A stretch of 33,150 bases of DNA from Frankiaceae bacterium (GTDB lineage Bacteria; Actinomycetota; Actinomycetes; Mycobacteriales; SCTD01), in the NCBI GenBank assembly GCA_947479995.1, contig CANKBT010000003.1:1-33150 (forward strand). The letters are read 5' to 3'. Shown piece by piece: positions 7,332-20,543 of this stretch (position 1 is the first letter of the stretch; the number at the start of each line of letters is the position of its first letter). A model generated the notes under the pieces. That model saw nothing but the letters and a program-made list of their open reading frames with translations. It did no database searches and had not been told where the DNA came from. The translations under genes were made by a program, and so were the position numbers.

Positions 7332-8987
7332 ATGCGTCACCGTCCAGCGGCAGCCGTCGGCCTGCTCGCCCTGTCCGCCTCCCTGCTGGCCGCCTGCGGC
7401 GGCGACGACAGCGGCTCCGAGGGCGGCGGCGGCGCCGCCGGCGGCACCCTCGTCTTCGGCGCCTCCGCCGACCCGGTGAGCCTCGACGGCGCCTACACGA
7501 GCGACGGCGAGTCGGCCCGCGTGCAGCGCCAGATCTTCGAGACCCTCGTGACGACCGCCCCGGGCGGCACCGAGATCGAGCCGCTGCTCGCCACGGAGTA
7601 CACCCCGAGCGACGACGGCCTGGCCTGGACCTTCACGCTGCGCGACGGCGTGCAGTTCCACGACGGCACCCCGATGGACGCCGCGGCGGTCTGCTTCAAC
7701 TTCGACCGCTGGTACAACTTCTCGGGCGTCCAGCAGAGCTCGTCGGTGTCGTACTACTGGCAGACGGTGTTCAGCGGCTACGCGCAGAACGAGGACCCCG
7801 AGCTGCCGCAGAGCCTCTACGCCTCCTGCGAGGCGCCGGACGCGACGACCGCGGTCATCAACCTGACCTCGCCGTCGTCGTCGTTCCTCGCCGGCCTCGC
7901 CCTGCCGGCCTTCTCCATCGCCAGCCCCAAGGCGCTCGAGGAGTTCGGCGCCGACGACGTGAGCGGCACCGGCGAGACCCCGAGCTTCGACGGCACCTTC
8001 GGCACGACGGACGCCGTCGGCACCGGGCCGTTCCGCCTGGAGAGCAACGAGCCCGGCACCAGCGTCGTGCTCGTCCGCAACGAGGACTACTGGGGCGAGA
8101 AGGCCCGGCTGGAGCGCCTGATCTTCCAGCCCATCGCCGACGGCCCGGCCCGCCGCCAGGCCCTCGAGGCCGGCCAGATCCAGGGCTACGACCTCGTCGA
8201 CCCGGCCGACCTCGGCGCCCTGGAGTCCGGCGGCTTCCAGCTGCTGGAGCGCCCGGCGTTCAACGTCGGCTACCTGGCCTTCAACACCGCCAAGCCGCCG
8301 CTGGACAACCCGAAGGTCCGCCAGGCCGTCGCGCACGCGCTCAACCGCCAGGCGCTCGTCGACGCGCAGTACCCGCCCGGCTCCGAGGTGGCCAAGGAGT
8401 TCATGCCGCCGGAGCTGTTCGGCTACGCCGAGGACGTCCCCGAGTACCCGTACGACGTCGAGCGCGCGAAGCAGCTGCTCGCCGAGTCCGGCGTGGCGAA
8501 CCCGACGATCGAGTTCTTCTACCCGACCGACGTCAGCCGCCCGTACATGCCGAACCCCGAGGCCAACTTCCAGGCCTTCACCTCCGACCTGGAGGCGGCC
8601 GGCTTCACGGTGACACCGCGCAGCGCCCCGTGGAACCCGGAGTACCTCGACACCGTGCAGTCCGGCGGCGCGTCGATGTACCTGCTCGGCTGGACCGGCG
8701 ACTTCGGCGACCCGGACAACTTCGTGGGCACGTTCTTCCGCACGCAGCAGGCCGCGTGGGGCCCGCTCGCGCCGGAGATCTACAGCCAGCTCGAGGCCGC
8801 GCGCACCGAGGGCGACCTCGAGGCCCGCACGGCGGCGTACGAGGAGGCCAACCGCACGATCATGGAGTTCCTCCCGGGCGTGCCCTACGTCCACACCAGC
8901 CCGTCGCTGGCCTTCGCGCCGAACGTCTCGGGCTACGAGCCGAGCCCGGTCGGCCTCGAGGAGTTCGCGAGCGTCTCGCTCGGCTAG
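7332..8987 (+). CDS. Extracellular solute-binding protein, family 5 (dipeptide/oligopeptide type), lipoprotein
   Basis: ATG at 7332 gives MRHRPAAAVGLLALSASLLAACGGDDSG (signal peptide plus lipobox LAAC), then LVFGASADPVSLDGAYTSDGES...TFTLRDGVQFHDGTPMDAAAVCFNFDRW, a family-5 SBP. Confidence 0.92.
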   Translation: MRHRPAAAVGLLALSASLLAACGGDDSGSEGGGGAAGGTLVFGASADPVSLDGAYTSDGESARVQRQIFETLVTTAPGGTEIEPLLATEYTPSDDGLAWTFTLRDGVQFHDGTPMDAAAVCFNFDRWYNFSGVQQSSSVSYYWQTVFSGYAQNEDPELPQSLYASCEAPDATTAVINLTSPSSSFLAGLALPAFSIASPKALEEFGADDVSGTGETPSFDGTFGTTDAVGTGPFRLESNEPGTSVVLVRNEDYWGEKARLERLIFQPIADGPARRQALEAGQIQGYDLVDPADLGALESGGFQLLERPAFNVGYLAFNTAKPPLDNPKVRQAVAHALNRQALVDAQYPPGSEVAKEFMPPELFGYAEDVPEYPYDVERAKQLLAESGVANPTIEFFYPTDVSRPYMPNPEANFQAFTSDLEAAGFTVTPRSAPWNPEYLDTVQSGGASMYLLGWTGDFGDPDNFVGTFFRTQQAAWGPLAPEIYSQLEAARTEGDLEARTAAYEEANRTIMEFLPGVPYVHTSPSLAFAPNVSGYEPSPVGLEEFASVSLG

Positions 8988-9017
8988 CAGACCCCTCCGC
9001 GACCGCACCCCGCGCCC

Positions 9018-10031
9018 GTGCTCCGCTTCGCCGTCCGCCGCCTGCTCCTGCTCGTCCCGATCCTCGTCGGGCTGTCGATCCTGGTGTTCCTGTTCGTCCG
9101 GGCCCTGCCCGGCGGGCCGGAGACCGCGCTGCTGGGGGAGAACGCCACCCCGCAGCGGACGGCGCAGGTGCGGGAGGCGTACGGGCTGGACCGCCCGCTC
9201 CCCGAGCAGTACCTCCGCTACGTGGGGCAGGCGGTCCAGCTCGACTTCGGCACCTCCACCCGCTACCGCACGCCGGTCGTCGACGAGATCCAGCGCCGCT
9301 TCCCGGCCACGATCGAGCTCGGCGTCTCGGCGATGGCCTTCGCCGTCGGCGTCGGCGTGCCGCTCGGCTTCGTCGCGGCGCGCCGGCGGGGCACCTGGAT
9401 CGACAACCTGTCGACCGCCGGCTCGCTGCTGGGCATCGCCATCCCGGTCTTCGTGCTCGGCTTCCTGCTCAAGGCGGTCTTCGCCGTCGAGCTGGGCTGG
9501 CTGCCGGTCGCGGGCCGGCAGGACCAGCAGCAGTTCTTCGGCGCCGACCACCCGACCGGCTTCTTCGTGCTCGACGGCCTGCTCACCGGCGACCTGCCGG
9601 CGGCGTGGGACGCCGCCAAGCACCTCGTGCTGCCGGCGATCGCGCTCGGCACGATCCCGCTGGCCTTCATCACGCGCATCACCCGCGCGGCGGTGCTCGA
9701 GGTGGTCGAGGCCGACTTCGTGCGCACGGCCGAGGCCAAGGGCATGACGCGCCGGGTCGTCACGCGCCGGCACGTGCTGCGCAACGCCATGCTGCCGGTC
9801 ATCACGATCATCGGCCTGCAGACCGGGCTGCTGCTGTCCGGCGCGATCCTCACCGAGAACGTCTTCGCCATCCAGGGCATGGGGCAGCTCATGGCCGGCG
9901 CGATCGCCGACCGCGACTACGCCGTCCTGCAGGGCGGCATCCTGTTCCTCGCCGTCGTCTTCGTGCTCGTCAACCTGCTCGTCGACCTGTCGTACGGGCT
10001 GTTCGACCCGCGGGTCAGGGAGAGCGGATGA
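9018..10031 (+). CDS. Peptide ABC transporter permease (OppB/DppB-like)
   Basis: 337-aa hydrophobic protein; N-terminal RRLLLLVPILVGLSILVFLFVRALPGGP and EAA-loop region VVEADFVRTAEAKGMTRRVVTRRHVLRNAMLPVITIIG. Confidence 0.93.
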   Translation: MLRFAVRRLLLLVPILVGLSILVFLFVRALPGGPETALLGENATPQRTAQVREAYGLDRPLPEQYLRYVGQAVQLDFGTSTRYRTPVVDEIQRRFPATIELGVSAMAFAVGVGVPLGFVAARRRGTWIDNLSTAGSLLGIAIPVFVLGFLLKAVFAVELGWLPVAGRQDQQQFFGADHPTGFFVLDGLLTGDLPAAWDAAKHLVLPAIALGTIPLAFITRITRAAVLEVVEADFVRTAEAKGMTRRVVTRRHVLRNAMLPVITIIGLQTGLLLSGAILTENVFAIQGMGQLMAGAIADRDYAVLQGGILFLAVVFVLVNLLVDLSYGLFDPRVRESG

Positions 10032-10938
10032 GCCTGTCCCAGGTCGAGGCGGCCGACACCGCCCTCGAGCACCCCGAGGAGGCCTCGGCCGGCCTCACCC
10101 GCGACGCCTTCCGCCGCCTGCGGCGCAACCCGCTGGCCATCGTCGGGGCGTCGCTCATCACCGTGTTCGTGCTCGTCGCGCTGTTCGCGCCGCTGCTTGC
10201 GCCGTACGACCCGGTGGCCAGCGACCTCACCGACATCCGGCCGGGGCAGTTCCCGGGGCCGTCCCGCGAGCACCTGCTGGGCCTCGACGAGCAGGGCCGC
10301 GACGAGCTGAGCCGGCTCATCTACGGCGCCCGCTACTCGCTGCTCATCGGCGTGGTGTCGACGGCGATGGGCGCGACGGTCGGGCTGCTGCTGGGCCTGC
10401 TCGCCGGCGCCTTCGGCGGCTGGGTCGACAGCCTCGTCATGCGCGCGATGGACGTCATGCTCGCCGTCCCCGGCCTGCTGCTCGCCATCGGCGTCGCCGC
10501 GCTGCTGGGCCGCAGCATCACCTCGATCATGATCGCGGTCGCGGTGGTCAACGTGCCGGTGTTCGCCCGGCTGCTGCGCAGCTCGATGCTCGTGCAGGGC
10601 CGCAGCGACTACGTGCTGTCGACGCGCTCGCTCGGCGTCAAGCGCCGCAAGATCGTGCTCGGGCACGTGCTGCCCAACTCGCTCGCGCCGGTCATCGTGC
10701 AGGCGACGCTCGTGCTCGCGACCGCCATCGTCGAGGCCGCCGGCCTGGCCTACCTCGGCCTCGGCTCGGAGGACCCGCGCATCCCCGAGTGGGGCCGCAT
10801 GCTCGCCGTGACCAACGCCTACCTGTCGAGCGAGCCGCTGCTCGCGCTGTGGCCGGGGCTCGCCATCGTGCTGTCGGTGCTGGGCTTCTACCTGCTCGGC
10901 GAGGCCCTGCGCGAGGCCCTCGACCCGAAGCTGCGCCG

Positions 10939-10942
<4 letters not shown>
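10028..10942 (+). CDS. Peptide ABC transporter permease (OppC/DppC-like)
   Basis: ATG at 10028 overlaps the previous stop (ATGA). [30 protein letters not shown]...[24 protein letters not shown]...[30 protein letters not shown]. Confidence 0.93.
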
Positions 10943-13052
<2,110 letters not shown>

Positions 13053-13083
13053 CGCCCGGCTCGCCGCCGCGGCGGCGGCCTGG

Positions 13084-13098
13084 GACACTGGTGCGGTG
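13084..13098 (+). promoter_or_regulatory. Candidate leaderless promoter of menG
   Basis: GACACT (13084-13089), 6 nt, GTG start (13096); first base deviates from TANNNT. Confidence 0.35.
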
Positions 13099-13794
13099 AC
13101 GCGAGCGACGCTGGACAAGGACCCGGGCGAGGTCTCGGCGATGTTCGACGAGGTCGCCGCGCGCTACGACCTCACCAACGCCGTGCTCTCGCTCGGCCAG
13201 GACCGCGGCTGGCGCCGGGCCGTCACGGCGGCGCTCGACCTGCGGCCGGGCGAGCGGGTGCTCGACCTCGCGGCCGGCACGGCGACGAGCAGCGCCGCCC
13301 TGGCCCGCACCGGCGCCCGCGTGGTCGGCTGCGACTTCTCGCTCGGCATGCTGCGCGTCGGCGCGCGGGCGCAGCACCGCGGTGTCGACCTGGTCGCCGG
13401 CGACGCGCTCCGGCTGCCGTTCGCCGACGGCGCCTTCGACGCCGTGACGATCTCGTTCGGGCTGCGCAACACCGCCGACGCCGACGCCGCGCTGGCCGAG
13501 ATGCGCCGCGTCACCCGCCCCGGCGGCCGGCTCGTCGTCTGCGAGTTCAGCCACCCGACGTGGCGGCCGTTCCGCACCGTCTACGTCAACTACCTCATGC
13601 GGGCGCTGCCGGCGGTGGCCACGCGGGTCTCCTCCGACCCCGCGGCGTACGTCTACCTCGCCGAGTCGATCCGGGCCTGGCCGGACCAGGCGGCGCTGTC
13701 CACGCACCTGCAGCGCAGCGGCTGGGCCGACGTCGCCTGGCGCGACCTCACCGGCGGCATCGTCGCCCTGCACCGCGGCACCAACCCGGCCTGA
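13096..13794 (+). CDS. menG: Demethylmenaquinone methyltransferase (UbiE/MenG)
   Basis: [28 protein letters not shown]...[12 protein letters not shown]...[34 protein letters not shown] is the UbiE/COQ5 signature. Confidence 0.94.
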   Translation: MTRATLDKDPGEVSAMFDEVAARYDLTNAVLSLGQDRGWRRAVTAALDLRPGERVLDLAAGTATSSAALARTGARVVGCDFSLGMLRVGARAQHRGVDLVAGDALRLPFADGAFDAVTISFGLRNTADADAALAEMRRVTRPGGRLVVCEFSHPTWRPFRTVYVNYLMRALPAVATRVSSDPAAYVYLAESIRAWPDQAALSTHLQRSGWADVAWRDLTGGIVALHRGTNPA

Positions 13795-13933
13795 GCGGCC
13801 CGCCCGCCGGCCCGCCGGCGCGGCCGACCTCCCCTGCCCCGGGTGAGGGCTCCTTGACCGTGCTGAGCCCCGTGAGCCGTCCTACACTCGACGTGACCAC
13901 CTCGTGAAGACTTTCACAAGCGCAGGAGACCCC

Positions 13934-15205
13934 GTGACCGGCACCGCCGAGGCCCTCGACGCCGACGTCATCGTCGTCGGCGCCGGCCCGGGCGGCAGCG
14001 CGACCGCGCACGCCCTCGCGCAGTCCGGCCTCGACGTCCTCGTGCTGGAGAAGACCGGCTTCCCGCGCGAGAAGGTCTGCGGCGACGGCCTCACCCCGCG
14101 CGCCGTCCGCAGCCTCGTCGAGATGGGCATCGACACCTCCGAGGCCAACGGCTTCATCCGCAACCGCGGGCTGCGGATCATCGGCGGCGGCCGCACCATC
14201 GAGCTGCCCTGGCCCGAGCTCGCCGAGTACCCCAGCCACGGCCTGGTCCGCCCGCGCCTCGACTTCGACGAGCTGCTGGCCCGCCACGCCGAGGGGGCCG
14301 GCGCCCGGCTCGTCGAGCACGCCAACGTGCGCGGCCCGGTGCTCGACGACGCCGGCCGCATCGTCGGCGTCACCGCCGAGCTCGGCCCCGAGAAGGCGCC
14401 CGCCACCTACCGCGCCCCGCTCGTGGTGGCGGCCGACGGCAACAGCGCCCGCTTCGCCCTCGGCGTCGGCCTGGCCAAGCGCGACGACCGCCCGATGGGC
14501 GTCGCCGTCCGCCGCTACTTCACCAGCCCGCGCCACGACGACGACATGCTCGAGTCCTGGCTCGAGCTGCGCAGCCCCGACGGCGGCCTGCTGCCCGGCT
14601 ACGGCTGGGTGTTCGGCGTCGGCGACGGCACGAGCAACGTCGGGCTCGGCATCCTCAACACCACCAAGGCCTGGCAGCGCACCGACGTCCGCAAGCTCAT
14701 GGCCGAGTGGACCTCGACGATGCCGGCCGAGTGGCAGTTCTCCGAGGAGTTCGCCACCGGCCCGGTGCGCTCCGGTGCGCTGCCGATGGGCTTCAACCGC
14801 ACCCCGCACTACACCCGGGGCATGCTGCTCGTCGGCGACGCCGGCGGCGTCGTCAACCCGTTCAACGGCGAGGGCATCGCGTACGCGATGGAGACCGGCC
14901 GGATGGCCGCCGAGACCGTCGTGCAGGCGCTGGCCCGGCCCGCCGGCCCGTCCCGCGAGGCGGCGCTGGAGGCCTACCCGGCGGCCCTGAAGGCCCGCTA
15001 CGGCGGCTACTACACGCTCGGCCGCGTCTTCGTCACCGCCATCGGCAACCCGCACGTCATGGCGCTGGCCACCCGGCACGGGCTGCCCCGGCCGCTGCTG
15101 ATGAAGTTCACGCTCAAGCTGCTCGCCAACCTCACGGACCCGCGCGGGGGTGACGCCATGGACCGCGTCATCAACGGCCTGTCCCGCATGGCCCCGGCGG
15201 CCTGA
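13934..15205 (+). CDS. Geranylgeranyl reductase family FAD protein, probable menaquinone isoprenoid reductase (MenJ-like)
   Basis: DADVIVVGAGPGGSATAHALAQSGLDVLVLEKTGFPREKVCGDGLTPRAV. GTG at 13934 has AGGAG-N5-6 upstream; preferred over 13904 in the ORF track. Located between menG and nuoA. Confidence 0.88.
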   Translation: MTGTAEALDADVIVVGAGPGGSATAHALAQSGLDVLVLEKTGFPREKVCGDGLTPRAVRSLVEMGIDTSEANGFIRNRGLRIIGGGRTIELPWPELAEYPSHGLVRPRLDFDELLARHAEGAGARLVEHANVRGPVLDDAGRIVGVTAELGPEKAPATYRAPLVVAADGNSARFALGVGLAKRDDRPMGVAVRRYFTSPRHDDDMLESWLELRSPDGGLLPGYGWVFGVGDGTSNVGLGILNTTKAWQRTDVRKLMAEWTSTMPAEWQFSEEFATGPVRSGALPMGFNRTPHYTRGMLLVGDAGGVVNPFNGEGIAYAMETGRMAAETVVQALARPAGPSREAALEAYPAALKARYGGYYTLGRVFVTAIGNPHVMALATRHGLPRPLLMKFTLKLLANLTDPRGGDAMDRVINGLSRMAPAA

Positions 15206-15270
15206 CCGGCCCTGCCGCCGGCCGGGCCTAGGCTCGACCCGCTCCACGACCCCCTCGAGAGGACGCGCAC

Positions 15271-15633
15271 GTGCTCGACATGTACCTGCCGATCGTCGTG
15301 CTGTTCGTGCTCGCGGCGGGCTTCGCGGCGTTCTCGGTCGGCGCGGCGACGATCACGGGCCCCAAGCGCTTCAACCGCGCCAAGGCCGACGCGTACGAGT
15401 GCGGGATCAGCCCCACGCCCCAGCCGATGGGCGGCGGCCGGTTCCCGGTGAAGTTCTACCTGACGGCGATGCTGTTCATCGTCTTCGACATCGAGATCAT
15501 CTTCCTCTACCCGTGGGCCGTCTCGTTCGACCAGCTGGGCCTGTTCGGGCTGGTCGAGATGACCCTGTTCATCGGGACCGTCTTCATCGCGTACGCCTAC
15601 GTCTGGCGGCGCGGCGGCCTCGAGTGGGACTGA
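15271..15633 (+). CDS. nuoA: NADH-quinone oxidoreductase subunit A
   Basis: [48 protein letters not shown]...[30 protein letters not shown]. Confidence 0.95.
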   Translation: MLDMYLPIVVLFVLAAGFAAFSVGAATITGPKRFNRAKADAYECGISPTPQPMGGGRFPVKFYLTAMLFIVFDIEIIFLYPWAVSFDQLGLFGLVEMTLFIGTVFIAYAYVWRRGGLEWD

Positions 15634-15701
15634 TGGCCGACCGCACGCCGACCCCCGCGCACGCCGCACCGACCGAGGGAGCGCACCACCATGGGCCTTG
15701 A
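15633..15701 (+). CDS. Possible 22-aa coupling ORF between nuoA and nuoB
   Basis: ATG overlaps the nuoA stop (TGATG); [22 protein letters not shown]; its stop overlaps the nuoB start region (15691). Translation unproven. Confidence 0.3.
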   Translation: MADRTPTPAHAAPTEGAHHHGP

Positions 15702-16284
15702 GGAGAAGCTGCCGTCGGGCATCGTCCTGACCAGCGTCGAGAAGGTCGTCAACTGGTCGCGCAAGTCCAGCCTCTGGCCGGCGACCTTCGGGCTCGCCTG
15801 CTGCGCCATCGAGATGATGGCCTCGGGCGGGCCGCGCTACGACCTCGGCCGCTTCGGCATGGAGGTCTTCCGCCCGTCGCCGCGCCAGGCCGACCTCATG
15901 ATCGTCGCCGGCCGCGTGTCGCAGAAGATGGCCCCGGTCGTGCGCCAGATCTACGACCAGATGCCCGAGCCCAAGTGGGTCATCGCCATGGGCGTCTGCG
16001 CCAGCAGCGGCGGCATGTTCAACAACTACGCGATCGTGCAGGGCGTCGACCACATCGTCCCCGTCGACATGTACCTGCCGGGCTGCCCGCCGCGCCCCGA
16101 GATGCTCATGGACGCGATCCTCAAGCTGCACGACAAGATCATGGACGAGCCGCTGGGCGCCAACGCCAAGCGCCGCGAGCTGCCCGGCTACGCGCCGCGC
16201 GAGCTCGTCGCCAGCAGCCAGCGCTTCACCAAGGAGGGCAAGAAGGCGCACCGCCAGGCCCTCGTGAAGGAGCTCATGCGGTGA
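15691..16284 (+). CDS. nuoB: NADH-quinone oxidoreductase subunit B
   Basis: [31 protein letters not shown]...[24 protein letters not shown]. Confidence 0.96.
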   Translation: MGLEEKLPSGIVLTSVEKVVNWSRKSSLWPATFGLACCAIEMMASGGPRYDLGRFGMEVFRPSPRQADLMIVAGRVSQKMAPVVRQIYDQMPEPKWVIAMGVCASSGGMFNNYAIVQGVDHIVPVDMYLPGCPPRPEMLMDAILKLHDKIMDEPLGANAKRRELPGYAPRELVASSQRFTKEGKKAHRQALVKELMR

Positions 16285-17170
16285 GCGACGACACCTCCAC
16301 CCCCCGCGACGAGACGACGGCCGCCGGCCCCGCCGAGGGCGCCGCCGTGACCGGCGGCGACGCCGCCGGCAGCGGCCCCGCCTCCGAGCTGCCCGACGCC
16401 CAGCGCCCCGACGGCTCGCCCGCGAGCACCGGCGCGAGCCGCCCCGACGGCGAGGTCGCGACCGACCGCCTCGGCGCGACGAGCGCCGCCCCGGCGATCG
16501 CCGCGAAGGCCAGCGCGGTCACCGCGCCCGACGCCCCCGCGCGCGGCACGTCCGACATGTTCGGCGCGGCCTTCGGCTCCGACACCTCGGGCTTCGGCGG
16601 CCTGGTGCGCGCGCCGCGGCTCGAGGCCGGCAGCCCCCGGCCGTACGGCGCGTGGTTCGACGAGGCCGTCGACGCCCTGCAGGAGTCGTACGCCGGCTTC
16701 GCCGAGGCCGTCGAGCGCGTCGTCGTCGACCGCGGCGAACTGACGCTGCACGTGCGGCCCGACCGCGTCGCCGAGGTGGCGCGCGAGCTGCGCGACAGCC
16801 CCGACCACCGCTACGAGCTGCTCTCCAGCCTGTCGGGCGTCGACTACCCCGACACCGAGCGGCGCTTCCACGTCGTCTACCACCTGACGTCGATGACCTA
16901 CCGCCGCCGGCTGCGCCTCGAGACCGCCGTGACCGAGGCCGACCCCCGCGTCGCCACCGTCACCGGCGTCTACCCGACGGCCGACTACCACGAGCGCGAG
17001 ACGTGGGACTTCTTCGGCGTGCTCTTCGAGGGCCACCCGGCGCTCACCCGCATCTTCATGCCGGACGACTGGCAGGGGCACCCGCAGCGCAAGGACTACC
17101 CCCTCGGCGGGATCCCGGTGGAGTTCCAGGGCGCGGTCATCCCGCCGCCCGACGAGCGGAGGGCGTACGC

Positions 17171-17174
<4 letters not shown>
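16281..17174 (+). CDS. nuoC: NADH-quinone oxidoreductase subunit C, with a long low-complexity N-terminal extension
   Basis: GTG at 16281 (GTGA overlap). Core [28 protein letters not shown]...[45 protein letters not shown]. Confidence 0.94.
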
Positions 17175-18543
<1,369 letters not shown>

Positions 18544-18544
<1 letters not shown>

Positions 18545-19245
18545 TGGCCGCGTCTGGTCTCGATCTCGAGCGCGCCCGGGCGGAGGCCCGGGAGATCATC
18601 GCGCGCTACCCGCAGCCGCGCTCGGCGCTGCTGCCGATGCTGCACCTGGTGCAGTCGCACGAGGGCTACGTCAGCGGCGAGGGCATCGCGCTGTGCGCCG
18701 AGGAGCTCGGCCTCACCAAGGCCGAGGTCGGCGCGGTCGCGACCTTCTACACGATGTACCGCCGCCGCCCGGCCGGCACGTACCACGTGGGCGTCTGCAC
18801 CAACACGCTCTGCGCGGTGCTCGGCGGCGACGAGATCCTCGAGCGGGTCTCCGAGCGGCTCGGCATCACGCACGGCGAGACCACCGAGGACGGCACCTTC
18901 AGCCTCGAGCACCTCGAGTGCAACGCCGCCTGCGACTACGCCCCGGTCGTGATGGTCAACTGGGAGTTCTACGACGACCAGACGCCCGAGTCGGCCGTCG
19001 ACGTCGTCGACCGGCTCGCCGCCGGCCAGCCGGTCGCCCCCACCCGCGGGCCGCGCACGCAGTGCACCTTCAAGGAGGCCTCGCGGGTGCTCGCGGGCTT
19101 CCCCGACGGCCGCGCCGTCGAGGGCGTGCAGGCCGGCCCGGCCACGCTCGCCGGCTTCGCGCTCGCGCAGTCGCGCGGCGACGCCGCCCCGGACTACCCC
19201 GTCAGCGAGGCCGGCGACGGCCCGCAGGAGCAGGAGCAGGCCTGA
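18544..19245 (+). CDS. nuoE: NADH-quinone oxidoreductase subunit E
   Basis: ATG at 18544; VCTNTLCAVLGGDEILE ... LECNAACDYAPVVMVNWEFYDDQTPE, thioredoxin-like [2Fe-2S] Cys pattern. Confidence 0.94.
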
Positions 19246-20543
19246 TGCTCACCCCCGTGCTGTCCCGCGGCTGGGGCGACACCGACTCGTTCACCCTCGA
19301 GGGCTACCGCCGCCACCGCGGCTACGAGGCGCTCGCCCGCGCGCGGGCGATGGACCCCGACGCGCTCATCGCGCTGGTCAAGGAGTCCGGCCTGCGCGGC
19401 CGCGGCGGCGCCGGCTTCCCCACGGGCATGAAGTGGGGCTTCATCCCGCAGGGCACCGAGGGCCAGGCCGCCAAGCCGCACTACCTCGTCGTCAACGCCG
19501 ACGAGAGCGAGCCGGGCACCTGCAAGGACACCCCGCTCATGATGGCCAACCCGCACGTGCTGGTGGAGGGCGTCGTCATCGCCTGCCACGCCATCCGCGC
19601 GTCGCACGCCTTCATCTACATCCGCGGCGAGGAGCTGCACGTGCTCCGGCGCCTGCAGCACGCCGTGCAGGAGGCCGTCGACGCCAGCCTCGTCGGCGAC
19701 CTGCGGATCGTCGTGCACGCCGGCTCCGGCGCCTACATCTGCGGCGAGGAGACGGCGCTGCTCGACTCGCTCGAGGGCTACCGCGGCCAGCCGCGCCTGC
19801 GCCCGCCGTTCCCGGCGACGCACGGCCTCTACGCCAGCCCGACGGTCGTCAACAACGTCGAGTCGATCGCCAGCGTCCCGAGCATCGTGCTCGGCGGCGC
19901 CGCGTGGTTCGGCTCCATGGGCACCGAGAAGAGCAAGGGCTACACGCTGTACTCGCTGTCCGGCCACGTGAAGCGCCCCGGGCAGTACGAGGCCCCGCTC
20001 GGCATCACGCTGCGCCAGCTGCTCGACCTGTCGGGCGGCATGCGCGACGGCTCGGAGCTGAAGTTCTGGACGCCGGGCGGCAGCTCGACGCCGATCCTCA
20101 CCGCCGAGCACCTCGACGTGCCGCTCGACTACGAGGGCGTCGCCGGGGCCGGCTCGATGCTCGGCACTAAGGCGCTGCAGTGCTTCGACCAGACCACCTC
20201 GGTCGTGCGCGCCGTCCTGCGCTGGACGGAGTTCTACGCGCACGAGTCGTGCGGCAAGTGCACGCCCTGCCGCGAGGGGACGTACTGGATGGTGCAGATC
20301 CTCAAGCGCCTCGAGGCCGGCCAGGGCACCGAGGAGGACATCGCGACCCTCCTCGACACCTGCGACAACATCTTCGGGCGCAGCTTCTGCGCCCTCGGCG
20401 ACGGCGCCACGAGCCCGATCGTCTCCGCCGTCCAGCACTTCCGCGACGAGTTCCTCGCCGGCACGCACACGCCGGCCTGGGAGCTCTTCCCGTACCGCGC
20501 CTCCGCCCGCTGGGGCGGGGCGCTCGCAGGAGCCCAGGCATGA
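19245..20543 (+). CDS. nuoF: NADH-quinone oxidoreductase subunit F
   Basis: [83 protein letters not shown]. Confidence 0.96.
   Translation: MLTPVLSRGWGDTDSFTLEGYRRHRGYEALARARAMDPDALIALVKESGLRGRGGAGFPTGMKWGFIPQGTEGQAAKPHYLVVNADESEPGTCKDTPLMMANPHVLVEGVVIACHAIRASHAFIYIRGEELHVLRRLQHAVQEAVDASLVGDLRIVVHAGSGAYICGEETALLDSLEGYRGQPRLRPPFPATHGLYASPTVVNNVESIASVPSIVLGGAAWFGSMGTEKSKGYTLYSLSGHVKRPGQYEAPLGITLRQLLDLSGGMRDGSELKFWTPGGSSTPILTAEHLDVPLDYEGVAGAGSMLGTKALQCFDQTTSVVRAVLRWTEFYAHESCGKCTPCREGTYWMVQILKRLEAGQGTEEDIATLLDTCDNIFGRSFCALGDGATSPIVSAVQHFRDEFLAGTHTPAWELFPYRASARWGGALAGAQA

Noticed and set aside
7085-7333. Extended version of the small peptide starting at 7333 (157 aa)
   Set aside because: The upstream part translates the 11-bp DNA repeats (RLASVSRPPRVRLAS) and intergenic sequence; the GAGGAG-N5-GTG at 7084 is a far better start.
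7269-9773. 834-aa minus-strand ORF opposite the SBP and permease genes
   Set aside because: Shadow ORF: no recognisable domain and opposite well-supported transporter genes.
13062-13077. 16-nt palindrome cgccgccgcggcggcg after oppF as a terminator
   Set aside because: No loop-bearing hairpin or U-tract; could be a simple GC-rich palindrome, so not called as a terminator.
13904-13933. GTG at 13904 as the start of the GGR-family protein
   Set aside because: The GTG at 13934 has an AGGAG at proper spacing and begins directly before the FAD-binding core; 13904 has no SD.
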